DNA of 64,000 nt from WHSW01 sp963828755 (GTDB lineage: Bacteria; Actinomycetota; Thermoleophilia; Solirubrobacterales; 70-9). Positions 8,048 through 18,183 of the stretch are shown here, piece by piece. The DNA is taken from assembly GCA_963828755.1 (NCBI GenBank), contig CAWHFY010000015.1:68468-132467 (forward strand), read 5' to 3'. Under the pieces are notes generated by a model, which searched no databases, had not been told where the DNA came from, and was given only the letters and a program-made list of their open reading frames with translations. Numbering within the stretch: position 1 is the stretch's first letter; every line of letters starts with the position of its first letter. Both the position numbers and the translations under genes were made by a program.

Positions 8048-8872
8048 ATGCGCGCGGCCGTGATCCAGATGAACTCCACCGCCGACAAGGCGCGCAACCT
8101 CGAGCGCGCGCGGCGGCTGGTCGCCGAGGCGGCCTCCGCGGGCGCCGAGCTCGCCGTCCTGCCGGAGAAGTGGAACTACCTGAGCGCCAACGCCGCCGAG
8201 GGGGCGGAGGAGCTGGCGTCGAGCCCGACTCTCGCCGCCGCCGCCGGCTGGGCCCGCGAGCACTCGATCGACCTGATCGCCGGCAGCATCGCCGAGCGGG
8301 TCGAGGGCTCGGAGTCGTCGTTCAACACGAGCTGCCTGATCGATCGCCACGGCGAGCTGGTCGCCAGCTACCGCAAGCTTCACATGTTCGACGTCGAGGT
8401 CGGCGGGGTCAGCTATCGCGAGTCCGACCACGAGCGCGCCGGCGACGCGATCGTCGGCGCCGAGGCGGCTGGGGTACAGGTCGGGATGACCGTCTGTTAC
8501 GACCTGCGCTTTCCCGAGCTCTACCGGATCCTCGCGGTGCAGGGCGCTCGCGTGCTCACCGTCCCGTCGGCGTTCACGCTGCCGACCGGGCGCGACCACT
8601 GGCACGTGCTGCTGCGCGCCCGGGCGATCGAGAACCAGGCTTTCGTCCTCGCCGCCAACCAGGTCGGCAAGGCGCCGCCGCACTACGAGTCCTACGGCCA
8701 CTCGCTGATCGCCGACCCGTGGGGCACGGTGCTGGCGGAGGTCGAGGACGGCGAGGGCGTGGCGGTCGCCGAGCTCGACCTCGAGCGCCAGGACGAGATC
8801 CGCGCCTCGCTGCCGTCGCTCGCCAACCGCCGCTCGGGCGCATACCGCTGGCCGGAAGCGGTCAGGGCCTGA
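8048..8872 (+). CDS. carbon-nitrogen hydrolase (nitrilase superfamily, Nit/omega-amidase-like)
   Basis: This 274-residue nitrilase-fold hydrolase cleaves amide C-N bonds of small metabolites. The Glu-Lys-Cys triad is intact: Glu40 in LPEKWNYL, Lys110 in SYRKLHMFD and Cys150 in TVCYDLRFPEL. The RFPELYR segment and length match the Nit1/Nit2 branch (deaminated glutathione amidase or omega-amidase), more than aliphatic nitrilases. ATG 8048 follows a GGAAGGGG ribosome site. The stop overlaps the TetR start (TGATG), so the pair forms an operon under the palindrome at 7988-8003. Confidence 0.92.
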   Translation: MRAAVIQMNSTADKARNLERARRLVAEAASAGAELAVLPEKWNYLSANAAEGAEELASSPTLAAAAGWAREHSIDLIAGSIAERVEGSESSFNTSCLIDRHGELVASYRKLHMFDVEVGGVSYRESDHERAGDAIVGAEAAGVQVGMTVCYDLRFPELYRILAVQGARVLTVPSAFTLPTGRDHWHVLLRARAIENQAFVLAANQVGKAPPHYESYGHSLIADPWGTVLAEVEDGEGVAVAELDLERQDEIRASLPSLANRRSGAYRWPEAVRA

Positions 8873-9486
8873 TGGCCAAGGCTCCTCCCGTCGACCGGCG
8901 GCGGCAGATCCTCGACGCCGCGGTGCGGGTGTTCGCCCGCCAGGGCTTCAACGCCTGCCGGGTCTCCGACATCGCCCGCGAGGCGAACGTCGCCTACGGG
9001 CTCGTCTACCACTACTTCGACTCCAAGGACCAGGTGCTCAACGAGCTCTTCGTGGAGCGCTGGTCGCTGCTCTTGCAGGCGATCGAGGAGATCGACAGCC
9101 GCCCGGTAGCGCCGCGCGAGAAGCTCGACGCGGTCGCCGGATTCATCATCGACTCATACCGCCACGACCCGGAGCTGATGAAGGTGATCATCATCGAGGT
9201 CACGCGCGCGGCGAACTCGTTCACCCGCACCCACCTGCCCGAGATCCGCCAGGCCTACGACCTGATCGCGAAGATCGTCCGCGACGCGCAGTCGGCCGGC
9301 GTCTTCCGGGCCGACGTCGACCCTGACTTCGCCTCGATGTGGTTCTACGGCGCGATCGAGCAGCTGCTCACCGGCTGGGTGTTCGAGATCATCCCGCACG
9401 GTGACGGCGACTTCGAGCGCGCCCGGACGATGGTGGTCGAGACGATCTGCGGCGGGCTCGAGCGCGACGCGCCCGAATCATCCTGA
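8872..9486 (+). CDS. TetR/AcrR family transcriptional regulator
   Basis: This 204-residue repressor has an N-terminal helix-turn-helix at about residues 10-55 (RRRQILDAAVRVFARQGF, VSDIAREANVAYGLVYHYF). The ligand-binding part has the layout of fatty-acyl-responsive TetR members (ELMKVIIIEVTRAANSF, then FYGAIEQLLTGWVFE), so an acyl-CoA-like effector is possible. It overlaps the nitrilase stop by one base and probably binds the 7+2+7 palindrome at 7988-8003. Confidence 0.92.
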   Translation: MAKAPPVDRRRQILDAAVRVFARQGFNACRVSDIAREANVAYGLVYHYFDSKDQVLNELFVERWSLLLQAIEEIDSRPVAPREKLDAVAGFIIDSYRHDPELMKVIIIEVTRAANSFTRTHLPEIRQAYDLIAKIVRDAQSAGVFRADVDPDFASMWFYGAIEQLLTGWVFEIIPHGDGDFERARTMVVETICGGLERDAPESS

Positions 9487-9498
9487 CCCGCGGTAATG

Positions 9499-9521
9499 GT
9501 TTACTGCTGTGGCCGCGGGTA
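9499..9521 (+). promoter_or_regulatory. SigB/SigF-type promoter of the DUF4235/Holin-X/DUF3618 operon
   Basis: GTTT (9499-9502) and GGGTA (9517-9521) are separated by 14 bases, the usual spacing for SigB promoters. The start would fall near 9529, shortly before ATG 9545. It sits inside a CCCGCGG/CCGCGGG inverted repeat (9487-9493 with 9513-9519). Confidence 0.45.
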
Positions 9522-9544
9522 GACGCGGACAGGACGGACCTGAG

Positions 9545-9679
9545 ATGGACAACGAGATCGTCAAGAGACTGATGTGGACCGGCCTGGTGGCCGGGACCGG
9601 CGCGCTTGCGAGCGTCCTCGCGATGCGGGTTTCGGCGATGATCTGGCAGCGCGTGTTCAACGAGGATCCGCCCGAATGA
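9545..9679 (+). CDS. DUF4235-like small membrane protein
   Basis: This 44-residue protein begins at ATG 9545 and ends by overlapping the next start (ATGA at 9676). It has one membrane helix (MWTGLVAGTGALASVLAMRV) followed by WQRVFNEDPPE, which matches the shape and C-terminal tryptophan plus DPP ending of DUF4235 proteins. First gene of a three-gene operon of membrane-associated proteins. Function unknown. Confidence 0.75.
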   Translation: MDNEIVKRLMWTGLVAGTGALASVLAMRVSAMIWQRVFNEDPPE

Positions 9680-10116
9680 GCGAGCAGGCCCCGCGGCCCG
9701 AGGACGACAAGGGCGTCGCCGAGCTGGTCATCGACGTCTCCGAGCGCGTCTCGACCCTCGTCCGCGAGGAGATCGAGCTCGCGAAGACCGAGGTCACCGA
9801 GAAGCTCACGACGCTGCTCAAGGGCGGCGCCGTCGGCGCTGCCGCCGGAATCTTCGCCTTCCTCGGGCTGATCCTGCTCATGCACGCGATCGCGTGGGGC
9901 CTCGTGGCCCTGTTCTTCGGCGACGAGGTGTGGGCCGGCTTCCTGGTCGAGGCGGTCATCTTCTTCATCGTCGCTGCCGTCGCGGGCTATCTCGCCTACA
10001 AGGCCGTGCAGGCCGGTTCGCCTCCGAGCCCCGACCTCGCGATCGAGGAGGGCAAGCGGATCCGCCAGACGCTGCAGTCGGGGACGACCCCCGCGGCCAA
10101 GGAGCCCCGGCCGTGA
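9676..10116 (+). CDS. Holin-X superfamily III (Act_holin, phage-holin-like) membrane protein
   Basis: This 146-residue protein has an amphipathic N-terminal helix (LVREEIELAKTEVTEKL) and two membrane segments (GAAAGIFAFLGLILLMHAIA and FLVEAVIFFIVAAVAGYLAY), the layout of PF07332. Despite the family name, this context (DUF4235-like before, DUF3618 after, no phage genes) is that of actinobacterial chromosomal stress operons. Start and stop overlap both neighbours by 4 bp, so the three are translated together. Confidence 0.88.
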   Translation: MSEQAPRPEDDKGVAELVIDVSERVSTLVREEIELAKTEVTEKLTTLLKGGAVGAAAGIFAFLGLILLMHAIAWGLVALFFGDEVWAGFLVEAVIFFIVAAVAGYLAYKAVQAGSPPSPDLAIEEGKRIRQTLQSGTTPAAKEPRP

Positions 10117-10382
10117 ACGACAAGCCCGAGATCTACAGCGGCGCCGGCGAGCCGGTCGCCCGCCCCGCCGCCCCGGCCCCGGGCCGCTCCTCGCACGAGA
10201 TCCGCGCCGACATCGAGCGCCAGCGCGAGGAGCTCTCGCATTCGGTCGAGGCCCTTCGCGGCCGGGTCAACGAGCTCACCGACTGGCGCCGCCAGGTCCG
10301 CGAGCATCGCCGCGAGCTGATCATCGGCGCCGCCGTCGTCGGCTTCGCGGTCGGCGGCCTGATGGCGCTGCGCCGCCGCTAG
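10113..10382 (+). CDS. DUF3618 domain protein
   Basis: This 89-residue protein starts at GTG 10113 overlapping the preceding stop. It shows the DUF3618 signature (EIRADIERQREELSHSVEAL followed by RGRVNELTDW) and a single C-terminal membrane helix (LIIGAAVVGFAVGGLMAL) ending in RRR. Probably a membrane-anchored coiled-coil protein acting with the two upstream membrane proteins in the envelope. Confidence 0.88.
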   Translation: MNDKPEIYSGAGEPVARPAAPAPGRSSHEIRADIERQREELSHSVEALRGRVNELTDWRRQVREHRRELIIGAAVVGFAVGGLMALRRR

Positions 10383-10401
10383 CCGCCCCTCCACGCCGTC
10401 G

Positions 10402-10442
10402 AGCGTTACATCAGCGTCGGTATTCGACGCAAACGTAACGCT
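10402..10442. terminator. two-tier hairpin between convergent genes
   Basis: AGCGTTAC (10402-10409) pairs with GTAACGCT (10435-10442), and inside it GCGTCG (10414-10419) pairs with CGACGC (10425-10430). It lies after the DUF3618 operon and contains the stop codon of the opposite SnoaL-like gene. There is no T tract, so it is a hairpin-only bidirectional terminator candidate. Confidence 0.5.
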
Positions 10443-10906
10443 TGAGCGTCCGGGTCGCGGCCGAGTGTCGCCTGGCGCACGGGTGGCGGGTCTAGACCGA
10501 CTCTCGGCGCGAGTCCGGCCGCTCGCAGCGCCTCGCCAGGGCTCGCGTAGATCTCGACGCGGAGGATCCTGCCCTCCTTGAGCGTGTAGAGGTATCCCGT
10601 CCGGCCGCGGACCTCGACGCCGCTGGTCCGCCCGCGCCCCTGGTGGGCGGCGTCCAGGAAGACGACGTCGCCGAGGTCGCGCGTCTCCTCGATCTCGAAC
10701 CGGTAGCTGCGCTCGAAGGTCGAGAACCAGTTGGCGAACCACTGCCCGACCGCGTCACGGCCCTTGAAGCGCCCGCTCTCGAGGAACGCGTCGGGATGGA
10801 CGACGAGCTCCACGTCCTCCGCGTAGTGCGCCATCGCGCGCTCGAAATCCCGCGCGTTGGTGGCCGCAAACTGGTCGAGCACGACTTCCACGTTCTCCCG
10901 CGACAT
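10406..10906 (-). CDS. SnoaL-like (NTF2-fold) protein
   Basis: This 166-residue protein has a SnoaL/ketosteroid-isomerase-like NTF2 fold at about residues 1-120 (NVEVVLDQFAATNARDFERA, then YAEDVELVVHP and a LYTLKEGRILRVEIYAS strand), followed by a proline- and arginine-rich tail. Such proteins are isomerases, cyclases or binding proteins and the activity cannot be assigned here. A GATACT -10-like hexamer ends nine bases before the ATG at 10906. Its last codons lie within the terminator hairpin. Confidence 0.8.
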   Translation of the reverse strand: MSRENVEVVLDQFAATNARDFERAMAHYAEDVELVVHPDAFLESGRFKGRDAVGQWFANWFSTFERSYRFEIEETRDLGDVVFLDAAHQGRGRTSGVEVRGRTGYLYTLKEGRILRVEIYASPGEALRAAGLAPRVGLDPPPVRQATLGRDPDAQALRLRRIPTLM

Positions 10907-10939
10907 CGCCCGGGAAGTATCGCGCTTCGGGGGCTCGCG

Positions 10940-11825
10940 CTAGTCGCGCAGGAAGTCGGTCTGCATGCCGCCACAGCCGATCAGGCCGGGGCCGACGTGG
11001 GCGCCGATCACGGGCCCGATCTCGGAGACGAAGACCGGGTCGGTGCCGAAGATCTGGCGGCCCTCGTCGACCAGCTTGCGGGCGGTGTCGGGGTCGTGGA
11101 TGTGCTGTACGACCCAGGCGCCGGCGTCGGCGTCCTTGCGGTCCTGGAGGAGCCCGACCATGCGCTCGAAGGCGCGCCGGCGGGTGCGGACGCGCTCGAC
11201 CGGGTTGATCTCCTCCTCGAGCGTCAGGATCGGCTTGATCTGCAGCGCCGAGCCGAGCCATGCCTGCGCCGAGCCGATCCGGCCACCCTTGCGCAGGTAT
11301 TCGAGGGTGTCGATCGAGAACCACATCTTCAGCGTCTCGCGCGAGCGAGCGGCCCGCTCGACCGCCTCGGCGCCGGTGGCGCCGCCGCGCGCGGCGCGCG
11401 CGGCGACCATCGCCATCATCCCCTGGCCGCCGCAGCCGGTGCGGCTGTCGAGCACGTGGATGCGCTCGCCGCCGGCCCCGGAGTCGATCAGCGCCTGGCG
11501 CGCCTGTAGCGCCGAGCCGTAGGTACCCGAGATCCCGGCCGAGATGTGGATCGAGACGACGTCGCGTCCGTCGGCGAGCAGCGGCTCGTAGAGCTCGGTG
11601 AAGTCGCCGACCGAGGGCTGGGAGGTGGTCGCCCCCTCCTCGCTGCGCGAGAGCCGCTCGTAGAAGTCGTGGTAGCCGTCGATCGGTGATCTCGCTCTCG
11701 CGCCGCTGCTCGCCGTCGAGCGTGACGTAGAGGCTGATCACGTGGATGCCGTTCTCGTCGACGAGCTCCTCGGGCAGATACGCGGTCGTGTCCGTGACCA
11801 CGGCGGTTGTCGCTTCGGCGCCCAC
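10940..11825 (-). CDS. DegV family fatty-acid-binding protein, frame interrupted
   Basis: DegV/FakB proteins bind fatty acids and, with FakA, present them for phosphorylation. The N-terminus (AVVTDTTAYLPEELVDENG) is in one frame from GTG 11825. The remainder (IDGYHDFYERLSRSEEG, then VLDSRTGCGGQGMMAMVAAR and a long C-terminal half with FSIDTLEYLRKGGRIG and KPIL) is in another, the change lying near 11685. The joined protein has normal family length. No FakA-type kinase gene was seen nearby. Confidence 0.88.
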
Positions 11826-11885
11826 TGGCGACTTCTTAGCAGGTGCCGGACCGCGGGCCGGGCCCGCCTATCTAGAGTGGCGTCC

Positions 11886-12929
11886 GTGGCAAAGACCTTG
11901 GTCACCGGGGCCAGCGGCTTCCTCGGCTCGCATCTGGCCCGCGCGCTCGCCGACCGCGGCGACGACCTGCGCCTGCTCGCCCGGCGCAGCTCGAAGCTCG
12001 GCCACCTCGACGAGGTCGAGTTCGAGCGGACGACCGGCGACGTCACCGACCGGCGCGCCGTGCGCCGGGCGATGCAGGGCGTCGATCGCGTGTTCCACGT
12101 CGCGGGCCGGACCTCGCTGCGCGAGGCGGACCGGGCGGCCGTCTTCGCCACCAACCTGCGCGGCGCGCGGCTCGTCTTCGAGGAGGCCCTCGAGGCCGGG
12201 GTCAAGCGCGTCGTCCACACGTCGAGCGCGGGCGCGATCGGGGTCGCGAAGCCGAAGGGCGCCGCCGACGAGTCGACCCCGTTCGAGATCGGCCATCTCG
12301 GCAACGCCTACGTCAACTCCAAGCACGAGGCCGAGCTGGAGGCGTTCAGGTTCGCCGCCCACGGCCTCGACGTCGTGATCGTCAACCCGACCTTCGTCCT
12401 CGGCCCCGACGATCCGAGCCGGACCTCGATGGGCCTGGTGCGCCGCTTCTGCCTCGGCCAGATCCCCGCCTACGTCGACGGCGCGCTCAACATCGTCGAC
12501 GTCCGCGACGTCGCCGCCGGCCACCTGCTCGCCGACGCGAAGGGCGAGGTCGGCGAGCGCTACATCCTGGGCGGGCGCAACTTCACCTTCGACCGCCTGT
12601 TCGCGGACCTGGCCCGGATCTCGGGAGTCGCGCCCCCGGCGCTGAAGCTGCCGCGCTCGGTCGCGCTCGCCGGCGCCCGGTCGGCCGCCCGGATCGGGCT
12701 GCCGCTGCCGACGGGGCCGGAGGAGATCCTCTCCGCATCGCTGTGGTGGACCTACCGCAATCAGAAGGCCCGCAACGAGCTCGGCTTCCAGCCTCGCCCG
12801 CACGAGGAGACCCTCCACGACGCGGTCGAGTGGCAGCTCGCCGAGCTCGGCGACCGCCGCGCGCAGAGCACGCCGCAGGGGTTGGCGATGCGGGCGGTCG
12901 GCCGGGCGGTGCGGGCGGTGACCGGATGA
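11886..12929 (+). CDS. NAD-dependent epimerase, HpnA-like (extended SDR)
   Basis: This 347-residue extended SDR begins at GTG 11886 (another GTG lies at 11877) with the TGASGFLGSHLARAL nucleotide-binding motif. The catalytic YxxxK corresponds to YVNSK. Downstream segments IPAYVDGALNIVDVRDVA and GERYILGGRNFT match the hopanoid-associated sugar epimerase HpnA and dihydroflavonol-reductase relatives. A TAGAGT -10 hexamer lies seven bases before the chosen start. An RND exporter of HpnN-like type is encoded at 36 kb, but no squalene-hopene cyclase is seen, so a hopanoid role is only suggested. Confidence 0.85.
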   Translation: MAKTLVTGASGFLGSHLARALADRGDDLRLLARRSSKLGHLDEVEFERTTGDVTDRRAVRRAMQGVDRVFHVAGRTSLREADRAAVFATNLRGARLVFEEALEAGVKRVVHTSSAGAIGVAKPKGAADESTPFEIGHLGNAYVNSKHEAELEAFRFAAHGLDVVIVNPTFVLGPDDPSRTSMGLVRRFCLGQIPAYVDGALNIVDVRDVAAGHLLADAKGEVGERYILGGRNFTFDRLFADLARISGVAPPALKLPRSVALAGARSAARIGLPLPTGPEEILSASLWWTYRNQKARNELGFQPRPHEETLHDAVEWQLAELGDRRAQSTPQGLAMRAVGRAVRAVTG

Positions 12930-13282
12930 TCGCGTTGTACCGGTGCCGGACGCCGACCAACGTCCTCTGCCCCTGCGGGGCGGTCGAGCGGCGGCTGCGA
13001 AAGCTCGGGCTCGACCACCGGACCGAACGGGTGCCGTACAAGCGCCGCGGGCGCCCCGAGATCGAGGAGCTGACCCGCCAGAAGCGCGTCCCGGTGCTGG
13101 TCGACGGCGACGAGGTGATCCACGACTCGAAGCGGATCCTCGAGTATCTGGAGTGGAAGTACCCGAAGGCCGAGCGGGCGGCCGCTGAAGCCGAAGCCGA
13201 AGCGGGCCCGCAGACGGGCGTCGCGGCGCGCGACCGGGCGCCCGGACAAGAAAGGCTCGAAGAAGACCTGAGCGTGCTTTAG
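12926..13282 (+). CDS. glutaredoxin/GST N-terminal-domain protein
   Basis: This 118-residue thioredoxin-fold protein starts at ATG 12926, overlapping the preceding stop (ATGA). The GST-N pattern is clear: IALYRCRTPT with CPCG a few residues later, VPYKRRGRPEIEELT, VPVLVDGDEVIHDSKRILEY and L-W-KYP. It lacks the C-terminal helical domain of full GSTs and ends in an alanine- and glutamate-rich tail. A thiol-transfer role beside the Fe-S and redox genes downstream is plausible. Confidence 0.82.
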   Translation: MIALYRCRTPTNVLCPCGAVERRLRKLGLDHRTERVPYKRRGRPEIEELTRQKRVPVLVDGDEVIHDSKRILEYLEWKYPKAERAAAEAEAEAGPQTGVAARDRAPGQERLEEDLSVL

Positions 13283-13294
13283 AATGTGAAGCAC

Positions 13295-13663
13295 ATGGAC
13301 ACGCCTGACGCAGCAGTGAAGATCACCGACGTGGCCGCAGAGAAGATCCGCGGCCTGGTCGCGGGCGCCGAAGCCGAGCAGGTTCTTCGGATCGCGGTCA
13401 AGGGCGGAGGGTGCTCCGGCTTCCAGTACGCGCTCGCCCTCGATTCGGTGAAGGACGACGACAACGTGTTCGAGCACAACGGCGTCTCGGTCGCGGTCGA
13501 CAAGGTCAGCATGCAGTTCGTGTTCGGCTCCGAGGTCGACTACGTCGACGGGCTCCAGGGCGCCGGGTTCACGGTCAACAACCCGAACGTCGTCGCCGCC
13601 TGCGGCTGCGGCTCCTCGTTCCAGGTCCGCGACGACGCGGCCGAGCAGGCCGCGGCCGTCTAA
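13295..13663 (+). CDS. HesB/IscA/ErpA-type iron-sulfur assembly protein
   Basis: This A-type Fe-S carrier of 122 residues from ATG 13295 has its three cluster-ligand cysteines: Cys40 in KGGGCSGFQY and Cys103/Cys105 in the AACGCGSSF motif. It accepts Fe-S clusters and passes them to target enzymes. A GTG at 13286 (three residues longer) is an alternative start; ATG is preferred because a TAGAAT -10 hexamer ends nine bases upstream, fitting a leaderless transcript. Monothiol glutaredoxin and BolA genes lie 2 kb further on. Confidence 0.93.
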   Translation: MDTPDAAVKITDVAAEKIRGLVAGAEAEQVLRIAVKGGGCSGFQYALALDSVKDDDNVFEHNGVSVAVDKVSMQFVFGSEVDYVDGLQGAGFTVNNPNVVAACGCGSSFQVRDDAAEQAAAV

Positions 13664-13681
13664 GTCCCGGCCGGGCACCCC

Positions 13682-15560
<1,879 letters not shown>

Positions 15561-15575
15561 GGTCGGCGGCGGAGC

Positions 15576-15980
15576 TCAGCCGAGCTGCATCGGCGGGCTC
15601 GTCTGCGAGCCACCGGGGAGGATGCGCTCCGGCTCCGGGGGCGCGGCATCGGCCGGCTGCTCGATCCCGAGCAACTCGGCGAGCTCACCGGACTCGAGCA
15701 TCTCCTCGACGATGTCGCAGCCGCCGACCAGCTCGCCCTTGACGTAGAGCTGGGGGAAGGTCTGCCAGTCGGAGAGCTCGGTCGTCACCTCGCGCAGCGG
15801 CTGCAGCGCCGGGAGCACGTCGATCGCCCCGTAGTCGACGCCGAGCTGTTCGAGCACGCCGACGACGCGCATCGAGAAGCCGCAGCGCGGCGCCTCCGGC
15901 ACGCCCTTCATGAACAGGAGAACCTCGTTCTCCGCGATCGCCTGCTCGACCTGCTGCTTGAGTCCTGGATCGGCTGCCAT
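15576..15980 (-). CDS. grxD: monothiol (CGFS) glutaredoxin, Grx4/GrxD family
   Basis: This 134-residue protein has the CGFS active site at Cys33 (EAPRCGFSMRVVG), preceded by VLLFMKG and followed by the WQTFPQLYVKGELVGGCDI segment typical of Grx4. These proteins hold bridging [2Fe-2S] clusters, often with BolA partners, and the next gene upstream on this strand is BolA. It extends about 25 residues beyond the usual C-terminus with a proline-rich tail. A TACTCT -10 hexamer six bases before the ATG suggests its own leaderless promoter. Confidence 0.94.
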   Translation of the reverse strand: MAADPGLKQQVEQAIAENEVLLFMKGVPEAPRCGFSMRVVGVLEQLGVDYGAIDVLPALQPLREVTTELSDWQTFPQLYVKGELVGGCDIVEEMLESGELAELLGIEQPADAAPPEPERILPGGSQTSPPMQLG

Positions 15981-16011
15981 GGACTCAGAGTAGCGAAGCG
16001 CCCTGGGCTGC

Positions 16012-16245
16012 TCAGCCGGGTAGGGAGGTCTGGATCGAGAGGGCGTGGATCGCGCCGTCGTCGAAACGCGGCTTGACGGCGGCACGGACGAGGCGGTGTT
16101 GGTCGATTCGCGTGAGGCCGTCGAACTGGGGGGCCGCGACGACGGCGCGCAGGTGGTCGCCGCCGCCCTCGTCGATCATCTCGACCTCGGCGCCCGGCAA
16201 CGCCGCCTCGATCATCCGTGCGAGCTCGGCGAGGTCAGCCGCCAT
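16012..16245 (-). CDS. BolA family protein
   Basis: This 77-residue BolA domain starts with MAADLAELARMIEAALPGAE and carries the conserved DEGGGDHLRAVVAAPQF and RLVRAAVKPRF segments, with the invariant histidine in the IHALSIQT ending. BolA proteins bind monothiol glutaredoxins through a shared [2Fe-2S] cluster, and the Grx4 gene follows 31 bases downstream. Its ATG overlaps the stop of the ferredoxin reductase by one base, so the three form an operon. Confidence 0.93.
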   Translation of the reverse strand: MAADLAELARMIEAALPGAEVEMIDEGGGDHLRAVVAAPQFDGLTRIDQHRLVRAAVKPRFDDGAIHALSIQTSLPG

Positions 16246-17706
16246 CAGGATGCCACCCCCGATCGCGCCGCCTCGATCATCTCGTGGACGCGACAGAACT
16301 TGACCCGCGGGCGCCCGTGCGGCTCGCCGGCCTGCTGTTCGGCGGCGTCGATCGCCTGCCAGCCCATGTAGGTGACGTGATCGCCACCGCGCTCGTCCAA
16401 CAACACCTCGATCGGCGCCACGTCCTCGGAACCAATCGGCGCCACGTCCTCCGCTTCGCGTCCGGGCGTGCGCCGGAGCGCTGAAGGCTCGGGAACTCGG
16501 CCGTTCTCCAGGTCGTCCAAGAGGGTGTTGACCGTGTCGAGCGCGTCCTTCTTGTTCGTGCCGATCACGCCGGACGGGCCGCGCTTGATCCAGCCGACCG
16601 CGTAGTGGCCGGGGACCTGCTCGCCGGTCTCGGGATCGATGACCCGGCCGGACTCGTTCGGGATCAGGCCGCGGGCGGCGTCGAACGGGATCCCGTCGAG
16701 CCCGGCGCCCTTGTAGCCGATCGAGCGCAGCACCAGGCCACACTCGATCTCCTCGCGCTCGCCGGTGTCGCGGGCGCGGATCTGGCCGGACTCGTCGGTG
16801 TAGAGCTCGTTGCGACCGACGACGATCGACTCGACCTTGCCGTCGCCCTTGATCTCGACCGGCGAGCAGCAGAACCGCATCACGACCCGCTTCGGCTTGC
16901 CCTCGGGCTCGCGGGTGGAGAACTCGGTGAAGATCTCGACGTTGCGGCGGTGGGTCGGGTCGCACGTCCTCCGACGCGAGGTAGGCGCGGCTCGCCGCGT
17001 CGAGGTCGACCTCGGCCGGGTCGATGACGATGTCGGCGTCGGTGAGCTCGCCGAGCTCGCGTACCTCCGGGTTGGTGAACGCCGCCTGCGCCGGGCCGCG
17101 GCGACCGAGGACGACGATCTCCTCGACCCCGGAGTCGGCGAGCTGCTCGATCGCGTGGTCCGCGGTATCGGTTGCATGCAGCTCGCCGTGGGGGAGGGCG
17201 AGCATCCGGGCGACGTCGGCGGCGACGTTGCCGTTGCCGATCACGACGACGCGCTTCGCAGCCAGGTCGAACTCGTGGTCGGCGAAGTCGGGGTGGGCGT
17301 TGTACCAGGCGACGAACTCGGTGGCCGGGTGCGAGCCGGGCAGGTCCTCGCCGGGGATCCCGAGCCGGCGATCGGTCGCGGTGCCGTAGGCGGAGATGAT
17401 CGCGTGATAGCGCTCCTCGAGCTCGGCGACGGTGACGTCAGCGCCGATGTGAACGTTGCCGAAGAACTGAAACCCCTCGCGGGCGGCGGTCTTCTCGTAG
17501 ACGCGGATCACCGACTTGATCTTCGGGTGGTCCGGGGCGACCCCGGCGCGGACGAGCCCGAACGGGGTCGGGAGCCGATCGAACATGTCGACCTCGACCG
17601 CGACGTCCTCGCGTTTGAGCAGGTGCTCGGCGGCGTAAAAGCCGGCCGGGCCCGAGCCGACGATCGCGACTCGGAGTGGGTTCTCGGGTGTGCCGAGCGA
17701 GGTCAC
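16245..17706 (-). CDS. ferredoxin--NADP+ reductase (FprA/adrenodoxin-reductase type), frame interrupted
   Basis: This flavoprotein transfers electrons between NADPH and ferredoxin. FAD site VAIVGSGPAGFYAAEHLL, PTPFGLVRAGVAPDHPKIK and the NADPH site VVVIGNGNVAADVARML are in one frame. The C-terminal part (NVEIFTEFSTREPEGK, LVLRSIGYKG, YAVGWIKRGPSGVIGTNK) is in another, with the change near 16965. The joined length is about 487 residues, slightly long for the family; the C-terminus includes an 8-residue duplication (SEDVAPI). The start is GTG 17706 (17712 is possible), with a TACCCT hexamer nine bases upstream. Confidence 0.93.
16411..16452. repeat. 24-bp tandem duplication inside the ferredoxin reductase gene
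   Basis: ATCGGCGCCACGTCCTC occurs at 16411 and again at 16435, giving a period of 24 bases and an in-frame 8-residue duplication near the C-terminal end of the reductase. It lies after the conserved core, so function is probably unaffected. Confidence 0.75.
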
Positions 17707-17726
17707 GGGCACGCAAGGGTAGGGGA

Positions 17727-17754
17727 TTGCATGCGCCGGATTCTGGGATAGGGT
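17727..17754 (+). promoter_or_regulatory. promoter giving a leaderless mRNA for the DUF6636-like gene
   Basis: A TTGCAT -35 (17727-17732), 16-base spacer and TAGGGT -10 (17749-17754) are followed by only six bases before ATG 17761. Transcription should therefore begin at or next to the start codon. Confidence 0.55.
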
Positions 17755-17760
17755 CGCGCC

Positions 17761-18183
17761 ATGAAGCGACTCACGACCGCCTTCGTCCTCGCCGCAGCTG
17801 CGCTCGCGATCCTCGTCCCGAGCGCCTCCGCGAGCGCGGCGAAGTTCAAGTTCTTTCAGACGCCCAGTGGCAACATCGCCTGCGCGATGGGCGGCGGCGC
17901 GGTCCGGTGCGACATCCAGGAGCACAGCTGGACGGCGCCGCCGAAGCCGTCGGATTGCGACGTCGATTGGGGCGGCGGGGTCGCCGTGGGGCGCAAGGGC
18001 GTCGCGAGCTTCGTCTGCGCCGGCGACACCGTCTTCGCACCGCAGAACCCGGTGCTCGGCTACGGCGAGCGACAGATCAAGAACCGCTTCCGCTGCACCA
18101 GCAAGCAGAAGGGCGTGCGCTGCGTGAACACGAAGAACCGCCACGGGTTCTTCCTGTCGCGAGACGACGTCCGGCTCTTCTAA
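17761..18183 (+). CDS. secreted DUF6636-like protein
   Basis: This 140-residue protein has a classical signal peptide (MKRLTTAFVLAAAALAILV, then SASASA). The mature part begins KFKFFQTPSGNIACAMGG and has six cysteines (IAC, VRC, SDC, FVC, FRC, VRC) that could form three disulfides. The TPSGNIAC start and cysteine spacing are those of DUF6636, a secreted actinobacterial family of unknown function. It is transcribed away from the ferredoxin reductase gene from a leaderless promoter. Confidence 0.82.
   Translation: MKRLTTAFVLAAAALAILVPSASASAAKFKFFQTPSGNIACAMGGGAVRCDIQEHSWTAPPKPSDCDVDWGGGVAVGRKGVASFVCAGDTVFAPQNPVLGYGERQIKNRFRCTSKQKGVRCVNTKNRHGFFLSRDDVRLF

Noticed and set aside
9676..10116. Phage or prophage holin
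   Set aside because: Only the family name suggests a phage. No other phage gene, lysin or attachment site is present, and the neighbours are chromosomal membrane proteins.
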